51,262 nucleotides of DNA from Gallionella sp. (GTDB lineage Bacteria; Pseudomonadota; Gammaproteobacteria; Burkholderiales; Gallionellaceae): the NCBI GenBank assembly GCA_024641025.1, contig JAHEDW010000006.1, forward strand, positions 1-51,262, read 5' to 3'. Below the pieces are notes generated by a model. The model ran no database searches. It worked only from the letters and a program-made list of their open reading frames with translations, and was not told the origin of the DNA. A program made the translations under genes and the position numbers. Position 1 is the stretch's first letter, and every line of letters begins with the position of its first letter. This document shows positions 37,387-49,195 of this stretch, piece by piece.

Positions 37387-38316
37387 ATGAAAATCATCTT
37401 TGCCGGAACGCCGCAATTTGCTGCCAGGGCCCTGGCAGCACTGCACAAAGAACATCAAGTGATTGCGGTGCTTACACAGCCTGACCGTCCGGCAGGTCGC
37501 GGTCTGAAGCTTACCTTTAGCGCGGTGAAGCAACTCGCCCTGCAGTATGGTTTGCCAGTATTGCAGCCATCCACATTGAAGGCCGCAGATGTGCAGCACG
37601 ATATAGCCAAACTTGATGTAGATGTGATGGTGGTAGCGGCCTATGGATTGATTTTACCAGGAGGGGTACTGCAAATTCCTCACTATGGCTGTTTGAACAT
37701 ACACGCTTCCCTCCTGCCTCGTTGGCGCGGCGCGGCTCCAATTCAGCGAGCTATCCAAGCCGGCGATGCCGAAACCGGCATCACCATCATGCAGATGGAT
37801 GAAGGATTGGATACCGGGGACATGTTGCTGCAGCATAATTGTCCAATCAAGGGTACCGATACTGCGCAGTCTCTGCAAGACAGATTGGCAGAGCTCGGAG
37901 CAACCAGCATCCTTGAGGCGCTGAAGATGCTTAAGGAGAATCGCTTGATGCCGGTCAGACAAGATGATCATGCGGCATGCTACGCACCAAAATTGCTAAA
38001 AAGCGAAGCACGGATAGATTGGGACCAGGATGCCAGGCAGATCGAGCGTATGGTCCGAGCTTTCAACCCGTTCCCCGTATGTTATGCAGACATGCATGGA
38101 ATAACAATCAAGATATGGCAGGCCACGGTATCTGCTGGTGAACATGGCGAAGCGGGCAAAGTCATATCAACTGATAGACTCGGTATTACAGTAGGGTGTG
38201 GTCAAGCCGCTTTGCGCCTTGAAGTGCTGCAGCGTCCTGGTGGCAAGCCGCAAGCTGCTGCACAGTTCATGCAAGCCATGCCAGTCAAGGTTGGCGACAG
38301 TTTTTCAGTGAGCTGA
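37387..38316 (+). CDS. fmt: methionyl-tRNA formyltransferase
   Basis: Fmt formylates initiator Met-tRNA with 10-formyl-THF. The 309-residue protein begins MKIIFAGTPQFAARALAAL, and has the catalytic NIHASLLPRWRGAAPI with the Asn/His pair, followed by GITIMQMDEGLDTGDML. The C-terminal tRNA-binding part is present. The ATG at 37387 lacks a clear ribosome-binding site. It overlaps rsmB by one base (TGATG). Confidence 0.97.
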   Translation: MKIIFAGTPQFAARALAALHKEHQVIAVLTQPDRPAGRGLKLTFSAVKQLALQYGLPVLQPSTLKAADVQHDIAKLDVDVMVVAAYGLILPGGVLQIPHYGCLNIHASLLPRWRGAAPIQRAIQAGDAETGITIMQMDEGLDTGDMLLQHNCPIKGTDTAQSLQDRLAELGATSILEALKMLKENRLMPVRQDDHAACYAPKLLKSEARIDWDQDARQIERMVRAFNPFPVCYADMHGITIKIWQATVSAGEHGEAGKVISTDRLGITVGCGQAALRLEVLQRPGGKPQAAAQFMQAMPVKVGDSFSVS

Positions 38317-39590
38317 TGCAGTTCGTTCAGTTATCAGCAAGCATCGTCGTTCAGCAAGTGCTGGCTAATGGGCGCAACCTTAATCAGGTACTTGAAGAGT
38401 CGCTGCGCAAAAAAAATACCTGGGCACCGTCGCAACGGGCCGCAATGCAGGATTTGAGTTACGGAACACTACGCTTCTATGGCCAGTTAAAGTCGGTATT
38501 GAATCTGCTGCTGCACAAACCCTTGAATGATGAGCGTGTCCGATACCTGTTGCTTGTTGCGTTGTATCAGCTGCAATACAGCAAATCTGCACCACATGCA
38601 GTCGTTGATCATGCAGTACGAGCGGCACATACTTTGAATTCGCGTGTAAGTGGACTGGTGAATGCGTTGCTGCGTAATTTTTTGCGCAACCAGTCGAGCT
38701 TGCTCAGTCAGGCAACTCAAAGTCCTGAAGGGAAGTACAGTTATCCGCAGTGGTGGATAGACGAGTTGTGCGCTCAGTATGGTGAGCTAGGACCTGCTAT
38801 TCTCGAAGCGGGTAATAAGCATCCGCCGATGACATTGCGCGTCAACCAGCATCGAAGTTCCAATATGGATTACCTTGCTTTGCTAGAAGAGCAAGATATT
38901 TCAGCAAAGGTTGTTGGTCAGGAAGCGTTGCAATTGGATAGACCGGTTTCAGTTGATAGATTGCCAGGATTTTTTGCGGGATTAGTCTCGGTGCAGGATG
39001 CCGGTGCCCAATATGCAGCACGTCTGCTGGATGTTCATGACGGGATGCTTGTACTGGATGCCTGTGCAGCACCGGGGGGCAAGACGGCACATATACTGGA
39101 ACTTGCTGCAGTCGAGATGCTGGCGCTTGATAAAGAAAAAGAACGATTGGAACGAGTTGCAGAAAACTTGAATCGCTTGGGACTGTCTGCACGGCTTGTT
39201 TGTGGTGATGCTTCAGAACCTGACAATTGGTGGGATGGTAGGCGCTTCCAGCGGATCCTAGCTGATGTGCCCTGCTCGGCTTCAGGCGTGGTGCGGCGGC
39301 ATCCTGACATAAAATGGTTGCGTCGTCGCGCTGATATTCCCATGTTTGCTGAGAAACAACTTGGTATCCTGTGTGCATTATGGCGACTGATGGAGCAAGG
39401 TGGTAAATTGCTCTATGCTACTTGTTCGGTTTTCCAGCAGGAGAACGAACATGTCATCAAGGCTTTTCTTGCGCAACAACCGGACGCGATTCGTTTGCCG
39501 GTGATGTTGCCTGAAATGAATGAAGGACAAATGTTGCCCAATGACCAGCATGATGGCTTCTTTTATGCATTGCTGCAAAAAATTGCTTAG
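38316..39590 (+). CDS. rsmB: 16S rRNA m5C967 methyltransferase
   Basis: A 424-residue SAM-dependent enzyme. The N-terminal NusB-like RNA-binding domain precedes the catalytic domain with DACAAPGGKTAHILEL (SAM site), ADVPCSASGVVRRHPDIKWL and YATCSVF, which carries the two active-site cysteines. It overlaps fmt by one base. The usual order fmt-rsmB is kept. Confidence 0.97.
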   Translation: MQFVQLSASIVVQQVLANGRNLNQVLEESLRKKNTWAPSQRAAMQDLSYGTLRFYGQLKSVLNLLLHKPLNDERVRYLLLVALYQLQYSKSAPHAVVDHAVRAAHTLNSRVSGLVNALLRNFLRNQSSLLSQATQSPEGKYSYPQWWIDELCAQYGELGPAILEAGNKHPPMTLRVNQHRSSNMDYLALLEEQDISAKVVGQEALQLDRPVSVDRLPGFFAGLVSVQDAGAQYAARLLDVHDGMLVLDACAAPGGKTAHILELAAVEMLALDKEKERLERVAENLNRLGLSARLVCGDASEPDNWWDGRRFQRILADVPCSASGVVRRHPDIKWLRRRADIPMFAEKQLGILCALWRLMEQGGKLLYATCSVFQQENEHVIKAFLAQQPDAIRLPVMLPEMNEGQMLPNDQHDGFFYALLQKIA

Positions 39591-40191
39591 CGCTATCCTG
39601 CGTGGCGTCATACTTTTCGCCTGGCTGACGGGCGCGTATGCGGAAGGTATATACGTCAACAAGGCTGAGCTTCGATTGGCAGACGATGGCTATCATTTGA
39701 CTGCCAGTTACGACATCGGCCTGACTCAAGTGATGCAGCAGGCTTTGTCGCGTGGCATACCGTTATATTTCATCGGTGAGTTTTCACTTACTCGCCAGCG
39801 CTGGTACTGGATGAATGAAGATGTTTTTCAGGGGGAGCAGACTATCAAGCTTTCCTACAACGTACTGACGCGCCAATACCGTATCTCTCGCGGAACTCTA
39901 TTTCAGAACTTCGCAAGCCTCGAGGATGCATTGAACATTCTTGCCAGGCAAAACTCCCCCGCCATTCCCGCCGATCTGCTTAAGAAGGAGGAGGGATATA
40001 TAGCCGAATGGATCAAACGTGAAGGGAATCTTGTCGCCGCTGTAAGGCTACGGCTGGATAATTCGCAATTGCCCAAGCTGTTACAAGTGAACGCTTTGTC
40101 AGGAAGTGATTGGACGCTGAATTCTGATTGGTACCGCTGGGAGATCAGTCCGGAGGCGATGGCTGTAAGAAATCCAGCAGGAACGGAGTGA
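39565..40191 (+). CDS. DUF4390 exported protein
   Basis: A 208-residue protein with a signal peptide ([26 protein letters not shown]) and a DUF4390-type body ([41 protein letters not shown]). Function is unknown. Several in-frame ATGs are possible (39541, 39550, 39553, 39565). I chose 39565, because it gives the tightest signal peptide; the overlap with rsmB is then 26 bp. It is always found beside ntrY in related bacteria and may share a regulatory role, but this is inference. Confidence 0.8.
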   Translation: MHCCKKLLSAILRGVILFAWLTGAYAEGIYVNKAELRLADDGYHLTASYDIGLTQVMQQALSRGIPLYFIGEFSLTRQRWYWMNEDVFQGEQTIKLSYNVLTRQYRISRGTLFQNFASLEDALNILARQNSPAIPADLLKKEEGYIAEWIKREGNLVAAVRLRLDNSQLPKLLQVNALSGSDWTLNSDWYRWEISPEAMAVRNPAGTE

Positions 40192-40198
40192 TGGCCAA

Positions 40199-42319
40199 GT
40201 GAAGAATCTTATCCTGCTCAGTGTGGTGTTGGCCATTGGATTGCTGGTGCTATTGTCGGGCAGCAGTGCCAACACAGACGTCTTTTCCTTTAACTACTAT
40301 GCGCTGCTGAGTCTGACAGGCCTGCTGGCATTGAGTTTGATTGCCCTGTCTGGCTATCAATTGTGGCGCTTGCGCGTAAAGCTGAAAAAGAAAGTGTTCG
40401 GTGCAAAGCTGACCCTGCGGCTGGTGACCTTTTTCACGCTGATCGGGGTATTGCCGGGCATATTGATATATGCGGTTTCAGTGCAGTTTCTGGACAAGAG
40501 CATCGAGTCATGGTTTGACGTGCGTGTTGAGAATGCGCTGGAAGGAGGCCTTAATCTCGGCAGAAGCGGACTCGAGAACAGTTTGAGCGAGCTTGCAAAG
40601 AAGGCCAAGTTTACTGCTTTGTTGCTTGCTGAAAAGCAACCGCAGCAATACCAGCAGGCACTCGATCAGCTGGTGGACGAGAAAGTGGCACAGGAAGCAG
40701 CCTTGTTTACTATCAATGGCAACTTGGTAGCGTTTTCAACTGGAAGCAACGTGCGATCGCCAGATTTGCCAGATGGTGATCTCATGAGACTGGTGCTGGA
40801 CAGGGGTGAATATGCAGTTATTGATACATTGCCGAACAGAGGATTGACATTGCGCTCACTGGTAAAGGTAAATCCCACTTCGAGTGGAACCGGCAGTTAT
40901 GTGCTGCAATTTACCCAGCCGGTCCCGAAAAAAATTGAACAGGATGCGGAGACTGTCCAGTCGGTATACCGCGACTATCAGGAACTCACTTTTTCACGGC
41001 TCGGCCTGAAGCGGCTGTATGCGATTACCCTGACACTGTCACTTTTGGTGGTGGTGCTGACAGCGGTATCGGTGGCCTTCTTTCTCAGTGAAAGACTGGG
41101 TTCGTCGCTTGAGGCGCTTGCGGAAGGAACACGAGCAGTGGCACAGGGTAACTTTACCGGACAATATCCGATACGCAGCAGCGACGAGTTGGGTGCGCTG
41201 ACCGGTTTGTTCAACCAGATGATACGACAGTTGTCTGATGCTAAGACTGCAAGCGAATTGCAACAGCGCCAGGTGATGCGTGCCAAGGGTTATCTGGAAA
41301 GTGTATTGACGCACCTTTCTTCTGGAGTGTTGGGTCTGGACGATAACCTGCGCTTGCGTTCGGTAAACACCAGCGCGGTGCAGATCCTGAGCGCGCCGTT
41401 GCACGAAATGCAGCGTAAGAATATGGAGCAGATCGCAGAAAGGTTCCCACTACTTGCGTCGTTCTGCAACACGATTAGCGCCGCATTTACTGAAGTGCCC
41501 AATGGCGAGTGGCAGCGTCAAATTGAAAGAATGAGCAGGAACGGCAACCAAATTCTGTTGATGCGCGGAACACGACTTCCACCGGGATCAGGAGCGGGCT
41601 ATGTGGTGGTTTTCGATGATATCAGCCATCTACTACAGGCCGAGCGCCAGGCTGCATGGGGCGAGGTCGCGCGCCGCTTGGCACACGAGATCAAGAATCC
41701 GCTGACCCCGATTCAGCTTTCTGCGGAGCGATTGCAACATAAATTGAGCAACAAGCTTGACGAAGCAGGGGCGAAGTTATTGCGGGATGCAACCCAGACG
41801 ATAGTTAGCCAAGTTGCAGCAATGAAAAACATGGTGAATGATTTTGCCAACTATGCACGTGGACCAGCCATGAAGTTGACGCAACTGAATTTGCACAATC
41901 TCGTCAAGGAAGTGTTGGGTCTGTATGAGGCGAATATTGTACCTATTTCACTGAACTTGAAGGGAGAAAGGGTGCAAATCAATGGTGATCCGACCCGCCT
42001 TCGGCAGATCATTCACAACCTGTTACAGAATGCACAAGATGCGTTGCAGGAAATAGAGCATCCGCAAATTACCGTAAGCACTGAAACGCGGGGTGGAGAA
42101 ATCTATCTGTTTGTCGAGGATAACGGCACAGGATTCTCCCAGAGTGTGCTTTCGGATGCATTCGAGCCTTACAAAACGACCAAAACCAAAGGCACCGGCC
42201 TAGGATTGGCAATTGTGAAAAAAATCGTGGAAGAGCATGGCGGACGTATCGCCATAGAAAATAAACTGGATGGCGGGGCGCGAGTCAGCATTGCTCTCCC
42301 GTTGGCAGAGGAGGCGTGA
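40199..42319 (+). CDS. ntrY: sensor histidine kinase NtrY
   Basis: A 706-residue membrane sensor. Two N-terminal membrane helices and a third ([21 protein letters not shown]) come before a periplasmic region; a fourth helix precedes a HAMP domain. A PAS-like region follows, then HisKA with the phosphorylated His496 in [17 protein letters not shown], and an HATPase domain with GTGFSQ and [12 protein letters not shown]. NtrY/NtrX affects nitrogen metabolism and respiration in other proteobacteria. GTG 40199 is used; a TGATGGCCAAGTGA stretch directly upstream holds a three-codon ORF between the DUF4390 stop and this start. Confidence 0.92.
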   Translation: MKNLILLSVVLAIGLLVLLSGSSANTDVFSFNYYALLSLTGLLALSLIALSGYQLWRLRVKLKKKVFGAKLTLRLVTFFTLIGVLPGILIYAVSVQFLDKSIESWFDVRVENALEGGLNLGRSGLENSLSELAKKAKFTALLLAEKQPQQYQQALDQLVDEKVAQEAALFTINGNLVAFSTGSNVRSPDLPDGDLMRLVLDRGEYAVIDTLPNRGLTLRSLVKVNPTSSGTGSYVLQFTQPVPKKIEQDAETVQSVYRDYQELTFSRLGLKRLYAITLTLSLLVVVLTAVSVAFFLSERLGSSLEALAEGTRAVAQGNFTGQYPIRSSDELGALTGLFNQMIRQLSDAKTASELQQRQVMRAKGYLESVLTHLSSGVLGLDDNLRLRSVNTSAVQILSAPLHEMQRKNMEQIAERFPLLASFCNTISAAFTEVPNGEWQRQIERMSRNGNQILLMRGTRLPPGSGAGYVVVFDDISHLLQAERQAAWGEVARRLAHEIKNPLTPIQLSAERLQHKLSNKLDEAGAKLLRDATQTIVSQVAAMKNMVNDFANYARGPAMKLTQLNLHNLVKEVLGLYEANIVPISLNLKGERVQINGDPTRLRQIIHNLLQNAQDALQEIEHPQITVSTETRGGEIYLFVEDNGTGFSQSVLSDAFEPYKTTKTKGTGLGLAIVKKIVEEHGGRIAIENKLDGGARVSIALPLAEEA

Positions 42320-42966
42320 TGAGTGGCAACAAGATTTTGGTGGTGGATGATGAAATTGGCATCCGTGAGCTTCTTTCAGAGATACTTTTCGATGAAGGAT
42401 ACGAAGTCCATGTAGCTGAAAATGCCGAGCAAGCCCGTGCATTCCGGAACGAGAATGAGCCTGATCTGGTTTTGCTCGATATCTGGATGCCTGAAACCGA
42501 TGGTATCGCATTACTCAGAGAATGGGTCGAGCAGGACCTGCTTACCATGCCTGTAGTGATGATGTCGGGCCATGGCACTATAGAAACAGCAGTCGAAGCG
42601 ACCCGAATTGGCGCAGTCGATTTTCTTGAAAAGCCGATCTCGCTTCAAAAATTGTTGAACACTGTTTCCAGGTCGATCAAGGAATCTGTGCCAAAATTGC
42701 CAATTTCAGATTCCGTGTCACATGGTAGTCAATCATCGGAACAAGTCGAGGGACAGAAGCAACAAATCTTCCTCACGCTCGATTTGCCGCTTCGGGCAGC
42801 GCGAGACCATTTCGATGCGCTCTATTTTGACTACCATCTCCGTAAGGAAGTGGGTAATGTTACTCGTGTAGCGGAAAGAGTCGGTCTGGAGCGCACGCAC
42901 CTTTACCGTAAGCTCAAACAACTTGGCATCAAATTCCCTAAAAAGGGAGGCGAAGAAGGATCTTGA
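42319..42966 (+). CDS. NtrX-like response regulator lacking the AAA+ domain
   Basis: A 215-residue protein with an N-terminal receiver domain (VVDDE, phosphoacceptor Asp54 in LLLDIWMP, MMSGHGT, lysine in FLEKPI) and a C-terminal Fis-type helix-turn-helix (AERVGLERTHLYRKLKQLGI). The LRAARDHFDALYFDYHLR stretch before the helix-turn-helix resembles the C-terminal part of NtrX. The central AAA+ sigma-54 interaction domain, about 230 residues in NtrX, is missing and replaced by a short Ser/Gln-rich linker. ATG 42319 is used with GAGG upstream and a TGATG overlap with ntrY. It could instead be called a RegA-like regulator. Confidence 0.85.
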   Translation: MSGNKILVVDDEIGIRELLSEILFDEGYEVHVAENAEQARAFRNENEPDLVLLDIWMPETDGIALLREWVEQDLLTMPVVMMSGHGTIETAVEATRIGAVDFLEKPISLQKLLNTVSRSIKESVPKLPISDSVSHGSQSSEQVEGQKQQIFLTLDLPLRAARDHFDALYFDYHLRKEVGNVTRVAERVGLERTHLYRKLKQLGIKFPKKGGEEGS

Positions 42967-42988
42967 TCAGGGTGCTGAAACGCGATTG

Positions 42989-43017
42989 TTGCCCTAATCG
43001 GGGGGCTACGGCATAAT
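42989..43017 (+). promoter_or_regulatory. candidate promoter of the tkt-gap-pgk-pyk-fba cluster
   Basis: TTGCCC (42989-42994), a 17-base spacer and CATAAT (43012-43017). Transcription would start near 43024, about 94 bases before the tkt ATG. Confidence 0.5.
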
Positions 43018-43040
43018 TGCTGGCCCAGACATAATAATAG

Positions 43041-43073
43041 GGCACCATATAAATCCATATTTATAGTGGTGCC
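43041..43073 (+). repeat. imperfect inverted repeat in the tkt leader
   Basis: GGCACCATATAAA (43041-43053) faces TTTATAGTGGTGCC (43060-43073) around six bases, with one bulged base. It would form a strong hairpin near the 5' end of the mRNA, or could be a protein-binding operator. Confidence 0.5.
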
Positions 43074-43117
43074 ATTCAATAACCAATCCCGCAGGGATGT
43101 TTACGAGGTAACAGGAA

Positions 43118-45136
43118 ATGGCTGCAACGCGAGGCATCACCCCACCTAAATTCAATGACATTACCGGTGCGATTCGTATGCTGGCAGTGGATGCCGTGCA
43201 AAAGGCAAACTCTGGCCACCCAGGCGCACCGATGGGTATGGCAGAAATTTCCGACGTATTGTGGAATCGCCATCTGCGCCATAATCCTGCCAACCCTAAA
43301 TGGCCCGATCGTGACCGCTTTATCCTGTCCAACGGGCATGGCTCGATGCTTGTATATGCTTTGCTTCATCTGTCCGGCTACGACCTGCCGATCGAAGAGC
43401 TCAAGCGTTTCAGGCAGCTGCATTCCAAGACCCCGGGCCACCCTGAGTACGGTTATACCCCCGGTGTTGAAACGACCGGAGGACCGCTCGGTCAGGGCAT
43501 CACCAACGCGGTAGGAATGGCAATGGCGGAAAAACTGTTGGCCGCCGAATTCAACAAACCCGACCACGAGATCGTCAATCATCATACTTATGTGTTTATG
43601 GGTGACGGCTGCATGATGGAAGGCATTTCCCACGAGGCCTGTGCGCTTGCTGGAACATGGGGTCTGGGAAAATTGATCGCTTTTTGGGACGACAACAACA
43701 TCTCTATCGACGGGCACATCGATGGATGGTACACCGACGATACTGCAAAGCGCTTCGAAGCATATGGCTGGCATGTCATAGCCAATGTGAACGGGCACGA
43801 CTCAGAAGCGGTTGATGCAGCAATCAATGCCGGGAAAAAAGTTACTGATAAGCCTACTCTGATCTGTTGCAAGACTATCATCGGGATGGGCTCACCAAAC
43901 AAGGCCGATACACATGACGTGCATGGTGCAGCTCTCGGTAATGATGAGGTGGCCGCGACACGCGAGCATATTGGCTGGAAATATCCACCGTTCGAAATTC
44001 CCAAGCACGTTTATGAAGCATGGGACGCGCGCACCAAGGGTGCGGGCCTTGAAAAACTGTGGAACAACAAGTTTGCTGAATACAAGGCCGCATTCCCGAA
44101 AGAGGCTGCCGAATTCGAGCGCCGCATCAAGGGTGATCTGCCTGCAAATTGGAAAGCACATGCTGCTGAGGCGATCGCAAAGACCAACGAAAAAGCTGAG
44201 ACTGTCGCTACCCGCAAGGCTTCGCAAAATGCAATCAATGCATTGGCACCGGCACTACCTGAGTTTCTTGGTGGATCAGCAGACCTGACCGGCTCCAACC
44301 TGACAAACTGGACCGGATGCAAGCACCTTCGTGGCAAGAGCATCGGCAACTACATCAGTTACGGTGTGCGCGAATTCGGCATGTCTCACATCATGAACGG
44401 CATGGCTTTGCATGGGGGCTTCCTGCCTTTCGGTGGGACCTTCCTGATGTTCTCCGAATATGCACGCAATGCGCTGCGCATGTCTGCTCTCATGAAGCAA
44501 CGGGTGATCTTCGTGTTCACACACGACTCCATCGGCCTGGGTGAAGACGGCCCGACCCACCAACCTGTAGAGCAAACTGCGACATTGCGCTATATACCCA
44601 ATATGGAAGTTTGGCGCCCGTGCGATACGGTTGAATCAGCCGCTTCCTGGATTGCAGCGGTCGAGCGCAAGGACGGCCCGAGCAGTTTGATATTTAGTCG
44701 CCAGAACCTGGCATTCCAGAAACGTGATGCTGCGCAGATCGCCAACATTCGCAAGGGCGCATATGTGTTATCCGAAGCGGCCGGTGGTAAACCGCATGCA
44801 GTGATCATTGCAACCGGTTCAGAAGTGAGCTTGGCGATGGACGCGCAAAAAACACTTGCTAGCGAAGGGATCAACGTTAGGGTGGTTTCCATGCCATCTA
44901 CCAATGTGTTCGACAAGCAGGACCAGGCTTACAAGGACACTCTGTTGCCCAAGGGCATCAAGCGAGTGGCGGTCGAAGCCGGAGTCACCGGAGGGTGGTA
45001 CAAGTATGTCGGCCTGGATGGCGCAGTAGTTGGTCTGGATAGCTTCGGTGAATCTGCACCGGCACCGGAGTTATTCAAACACTTTGGTATTACCGCTGAC
45101 AACGTCGTTGCTACGGTAAAAAAAGTTATAGGTTGA
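43118..45136 (+). CDS. tkt: transketolase
   Basis: A thiamine-diphosphate enzyme that moves two-carbon units in the Calvin and pentose phosphate cycles. Length 672. Seen: [15 protein letters not shown] near residue 30, [14 protein letters not shown], the ThDP motif [13 protein letters not shown]...[13 protein letters not shown], and [19 protein letters not shown] in the second domain. CAGGAA is 2-3 bases before ATG 43118, with GAGGT further upstream. First gene of the carbon-fixation cluster. Confidence 0.97.
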   Translation: MAATRGITPPKFNDITGAIRMLAVDAVQKANSGHPGAPMGMAEISDVLWNRHLRHNPANPKWPDRDRFILSNGHGSMLVYALLHLSGYDLPIEELKRFRQLHSKTPGHPEYGYTPGVETTGGPLGQGITNAVGMAMAEKLLAAEFNKPDHEIVNHHTYVFMGDGCMMEGISHEACALAGTWGLGKLIAFWDDNNISIDGHIDGWYTDDTAKRFEAYGWHVIANVNGHDSEAVDAAINAGKKVTDKPTLICCKTIIGMGSPNKADTHDVHGAALGNDEVAATREHIGWKYPPFEIPKHVYEAWDARTKGAGLEKLWNNKFAEYKAAFPKEAAEFERRIKGDLPANWKAHAAEAIAKTNEKAETVATRKASQNAINALAPALPEFLGGSADLTGSNLTNWTGCKHLRGKSIGNYISYGVREFGMSHIMNGMALHGGFLPFGGTFLMFSEYARNALRMSALMKQRVIFVFTHDSIGLGEDGPTHQPVEQTATLRYIPNMEVWRPCDTVESAASWIAAVERKDGPSSLIFSRQNLAFQKRDAAQIANIRKGAYVLSEAAGGKPHAVIIATGSEVSLAMDAQKTLASEGINVRVVSMPSTNVFDKQDQAYKDTLLPKGIKRVAVEAGVTGGWYKYVGLDGAVVGLDSFGESAPAPELFKHFGITADNVVATVKKVIG

Positions 45137-45158
45137 GGAGAAGGCTGGCATAAGCGTG

Positions 45159-45193
45159 GCGAATGTTAAGGGACGACGTCCCTTAACATTCGC
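45159..45193. repeat. perfect 35-bp palindrome between tkt and gap
   Basis: GCGAATGTTAAGGGACG (45159-45175), one central A at 45176, and the exact complement at 45177-45193. In RNA this is a stem of at least 15 bp. It is followed by AAAAATA rather than a T-tract on the plus strand, so it is not a classical terminator in the tkt-gap direction. Confidence 0.85.
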
Positions 45194-45252
45194 AAAAATA
45201 TCGCCAATGTCATAAAAAGCGTGTGTTAAAACACCGATAAATTTTTAATTAA

Positions 45253-46269
<1,017 letters not shown>

Positions 46270-46296
46270 ACTTGTGCAACTTGAAGTGATCTTCAA

Positions 46297-46345
46297 TCCC
46301 GACAGTGAAGGGAAGCGCATAAACACTGTCGGGGAATTTTGTTTC
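46297..46345 (+). terminator. terminator-like hairpin between gap and pgk
   Basis: A perfect 10-bp stem CCCGACAGTG (46298-46307) pairs with 46324-46333 around a 16-base loop and is followed by GAATTTTGTTT. It may attenuate transcription from gap into pgk, so that downstream genes are less expressed unless another promoter exists. Confidence 0.5.
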
Positions 46346-46436
46346 AGAGCTCGCGTTTCAAACGTGATCCTACTGCGAGCGGCAAGCTCTGTCTTCAAAC
46401 CAGTTCTTGTTGCATGCACTAATTCAGGAGAATGAA

Positions 46437-47624
46437 ATGTCCGTAATCAAAATGACCGATCTGGATCTCAAGGGCAAGCGCGTCCTGATCCGTTCGGATT
46501 TGAACGTTCCCGTAAAAGACGGCAAGGTAACCTCAGATGCACGAATTACAGCGTCGATGGCGACCATTGATTTTGCTATGAAGGCTGGAGCACGTGTGAT
46601 GGTTACGTCGCATCTGGGCCGACCTGAAGAAGGGGTCTATTCTGAAGAGAACTCCCTCAGGCCGGTTGCTGATGTGATCGCCAACAAACTTGGCAAGCCT
46701 GTGCGTCTGATCAGGGACTGGGTCGATGGTGGTTTCAGTGTTGCCGAAGGCGAACTGGTTTTGCTGGAAAATTGCCGTTTCAACAAGGGCGAGAAAAAAA
46801 GCCTGGAGGAAACTGGAAAAAAATATGCCGCTTTGTGCGACGTGTTCGTGATGGATGCATTTGGCACGGCACATCGTGCAGAGGCCTCCACGCATGGCGT
46901 TGCAAAATATGCGCCAACTGCTGCTGCCGGAATTTTGCTTACCCAGGAACTGGAAGCCTTGACCAAGGCATTGCTTGATCCGGCACGCCCGATGGTAGCA
47001 ATCGTCGGGGGCTCAAAAGTATCTACCAAGCTGACTGTTCTGGAGTCGTTATCAGAGAAATGCGAGCAACTGGTGGTCGGCGGTGGAATAGCAAATACTT
47101 TCCTCAAGGCCGCTGGCAAGAATGTAGGTAAGTCGTTGTGCGAGGATGACCTGGTTCCTACTGCACAAGCCCTGATGACGAAGATGCAGGCGCGAGGTGC
47201 AACAATTCCTATCGCAGTCGACGTGGTGGTCGGAAAGAAATTCGATGCCAACGAACCGGCAGTGCTTAAGGATGCAGGTGACGTGGCCGATGACGACATG
47301 ATCTTCGACATCGGACCCAAGAGCGCGCAACAATTAGCTGACATCATCATGAAGGCAGGAACCGTGGTTTGGAACGGTCCGGTCGGGGTATTCGAGTTTG
47401 ATCAGTTCGGTGAGGGAACCAAGACCATTGCCAAGGCTATCGCCGATACCAATGCATTCACGCTGGCTGGCGGCGGAGACACAATAGCTGCGATCCAGAA
47501 ATATGACATATATGACAAGGTGTCTTACATCTCAACGGCAGGCGGGGCTTTTCTGGAGTTTCTGGAGGGCAAGAAATTGCCAGCAGTGGAAATTCTGGAA
47601 AAACGAGCGAATAACAATAACTAG
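46437..47624 (+). CDS. pgk: phosphoglycerate kinase
   Basis: The 395-residue enzyme interconverts 3-phosphoglycerate and 1,3-bisphosphoglycerate. Visible: [42 protein letters not shown], and GGGDTIAA near the C-terminus. ATG 46437 has AGGAG 6 bases upstream; a longer frame adds ten residues. It lies 6 bp before pyk. Confidence 0.97.
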   Translation: MSVIKMTDLDLKGKRVLIRSDLNVPVKDGKVTSDARITASMATIDFAMKAGARVMVTSHLGRPEEGVYSEENSLRPVADVIANKLGKPVRLIRDWVDGGFSVAEGELVLLENCRFNKGEKKSLEETGKKYAALCDVFVMDAFGTAHRAEASTHGVAKYAPTAAAGILLTQELEALTKALLDPARPMVAIVGGSKVSTKLTVLESLSEKCEQLVVGGGIANTFLKAAGKNVGKSLCEDDLVPTAQALMTKMQARGATIPIAVDVVVGKKFDANEPAVLKDAGDVADDDMIFDIGPKSAQQLADIIMKAGTVVWNGPVGVFEFDQFGEGTKTIAKAIADTNAFTLAGGGDTIAAIQKYDIYDKVSYISTAGGAFLEFLEGKKLPAVEILEKRANNNN

Positions 47625-47630
47625 GACAAC

Positions 47631-49070
47631 ATGCTGCGCAGAACAAAAATAGTTGCAACGCTGGGACCAGCTTCCAGCGACCGGAAGGTGCTGGAAAAAA
47701 TGATTCGAGCGGGAGTTGACCTGGTGCGCATGAATTTTTCGCACGGTTCCGCGCAGGATCACCAGAAGCGAGCGGAAAATGTTCGCGCGGCAGCAGCAGC
47801 AGTGGGACGTACCGTTGGTATCCTCGCTGACCTGCAAGGTCCAAAAATTCGGGTCCGAAAATTCGAGAACGACAAGATCATCCTGAACGATGGTGACACG
47901 TTCATCCTTGATGCCGCGATGGAGGGCTTGGGCAACCAGGAACGCGTCGGGTTGGACTACAAGGATCTGCCCAAGGATGTCAAAAAAGGCTCCGTGCTGT
48001 TGCTCAATGATGGCATGTTGGAATTCATTGTTTCCGAGGTCAAAGGCCTGCAGGTTATTTGCAAGGTGGTACGTGGTGGCGTGCTTTCGAACAACAAGGG
48101 CATCAACCGCAAAGGTGGTGGACTGACCGCTCCCGCGCTGACTGACAAAGACAAAGAGGACATCAAGACCGCGGCACTGATCAAGGCTGACTATCTGGCC
48201 GTGTCTTTCCCGCGCAGCGGAGACGACATGCGTCTGGCCCGCGAACTGATGCACGCTGCGGGTGGCAAGAGCATGCTGATGGCCAAGATCGAGCGTGCTG
48301 AAGCGATCCCTGCGCTCGCCGGAATCATCGATGCTTCGGATGCCATCATGGTCGCGCGCGGCGACCTGAGCGTCGAAGTCGGCGATGCAGCAGTACCCGG
48401 ATTGCAGAAGCGCATGATAAATATGGCACGAATGAAAAACCGACTGGTCATCACCGCCACGCAAATGATGGAATCGATGATCACCAATCCGATTCCGACA
48501 CGTGCAGAGGTATCCGATGTGGCCAATGCAGTCTTGGATGGCACCGATGCGGTAATGTTGTCAGCTGAAACTGCCGTAGGCGATTATCCGATCGAAACCA
48601 TCGAGGCGATGGCTCGTATCTGCCTTAAGGCAGAGGCCGTAGATGAGGACCACACGATTAGCCGACGCTCTGTCTCCCAAAAATTTACGCGAATCGATCA
48701 GACCATTGCGATGTCTGCACTGTTTGCTGCTTCGCATATCAAGGTAAAGGCAATTGTTGCACTGACGCAGTCCGGATCAACTGCGTTGTGGATGTCGCGA
48801 ATGAATGCCGGCGTGCCGATCTTTGCCCTGACGCCGGTGCCGGAAACGCTGACCAAAGTGACATTGTTCAGTGGTGTTCACCCGATCGCATTTCAATCCG
48901 AGGCAAAGGTGCAGTCTGAGGAAATGCTCAGCGCGGAAGCAGAACTCGTTGAAAGAGGATTGGTAAAAGAAGGGGACCTGGTGGTTATAACCGTCGGAGA
49001 GGCAGTTGGGAAAGCCGGTCATACCAACACCATGAAGATCGTGCGTATAGGTGATTATAGTAAGCACTAG
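47631..49070 (+). CDS. pyk: pyruvate kinase
   Basis: The 479-residue enzyme makes pyruvate and ATP from phosphoenolpyruvate. N-terminus [15 protein letters not shown], substrate-binding [18 protein letters not shown], and [34 protein letters not shown] are all typical. It is placed 6 bp behind pgk, within an otherwise Calvin-cycle cluster, and gives an exit to pyruvate. Confidence 0.97.
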   Translation: MLRRTKIVATLGPASSDRKVLEKMIRAGVDLVRMNFSHGSAQDHQKRAENVRAAAAAVGRTVGILADLQGPKIRVRKFENDKIILNDGDTFILDAAMEGLGNQERVGLDYKDLPKDVKKGSVLLLNDGMLEFIVSEVKGLQVICKVVRGGVLSNNKGINRKGGGLTAPALTDKDKEDIKTAALIKADYLAVSFPRSGDDMRLARELMHAAGGKSMLMAKIERAEAIPALAGIIDASDAIMVARGDLSVEVGDAAVPGLQKRMINMARMKNRLVITATQMMESMITNPIPTRAEVSDVANAVLDGTDAVMLSAETAVGDYPIETIEAMARICLKAEAVDEDHTISRRSVSQKFTRIDQTIAMSALFAASHIKVKAIVALTQSGSTALWMSRMNAGVPIFALTPVPETLTKVTLFSGVHPIAFQSEAKVQSEEMLSAEAELVERGLVKEGDLVVITVGEAVGKAGHTNTMKIVRIGDYSKH

Positions 49071-49195
49071 ATGATGGATTTTCAGGTTGGACGGCGGCTT
49101 CATCATATGCAGCTGCACCCTGTCGGGAAGCACTGAGGAGAATGCCCGAACAGATCTCAAAAACTATATTTTTAATTTTTAATCAGGAGAAAAAA

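Noticed and set aside
45159-45193. Reading the tkt-gap palindrome as an intrinsic terminator
   Set aside because: On the plus strand it is followed by an A-run, not a T-run, and the genes on both sides belong to one cluster.
46637-47350. 237-residue open frame antisense to pgk
   Set aside because: Low-complexity Ser/Thr/Ala composition and full overlap with pgk mark it as a shadow frame.
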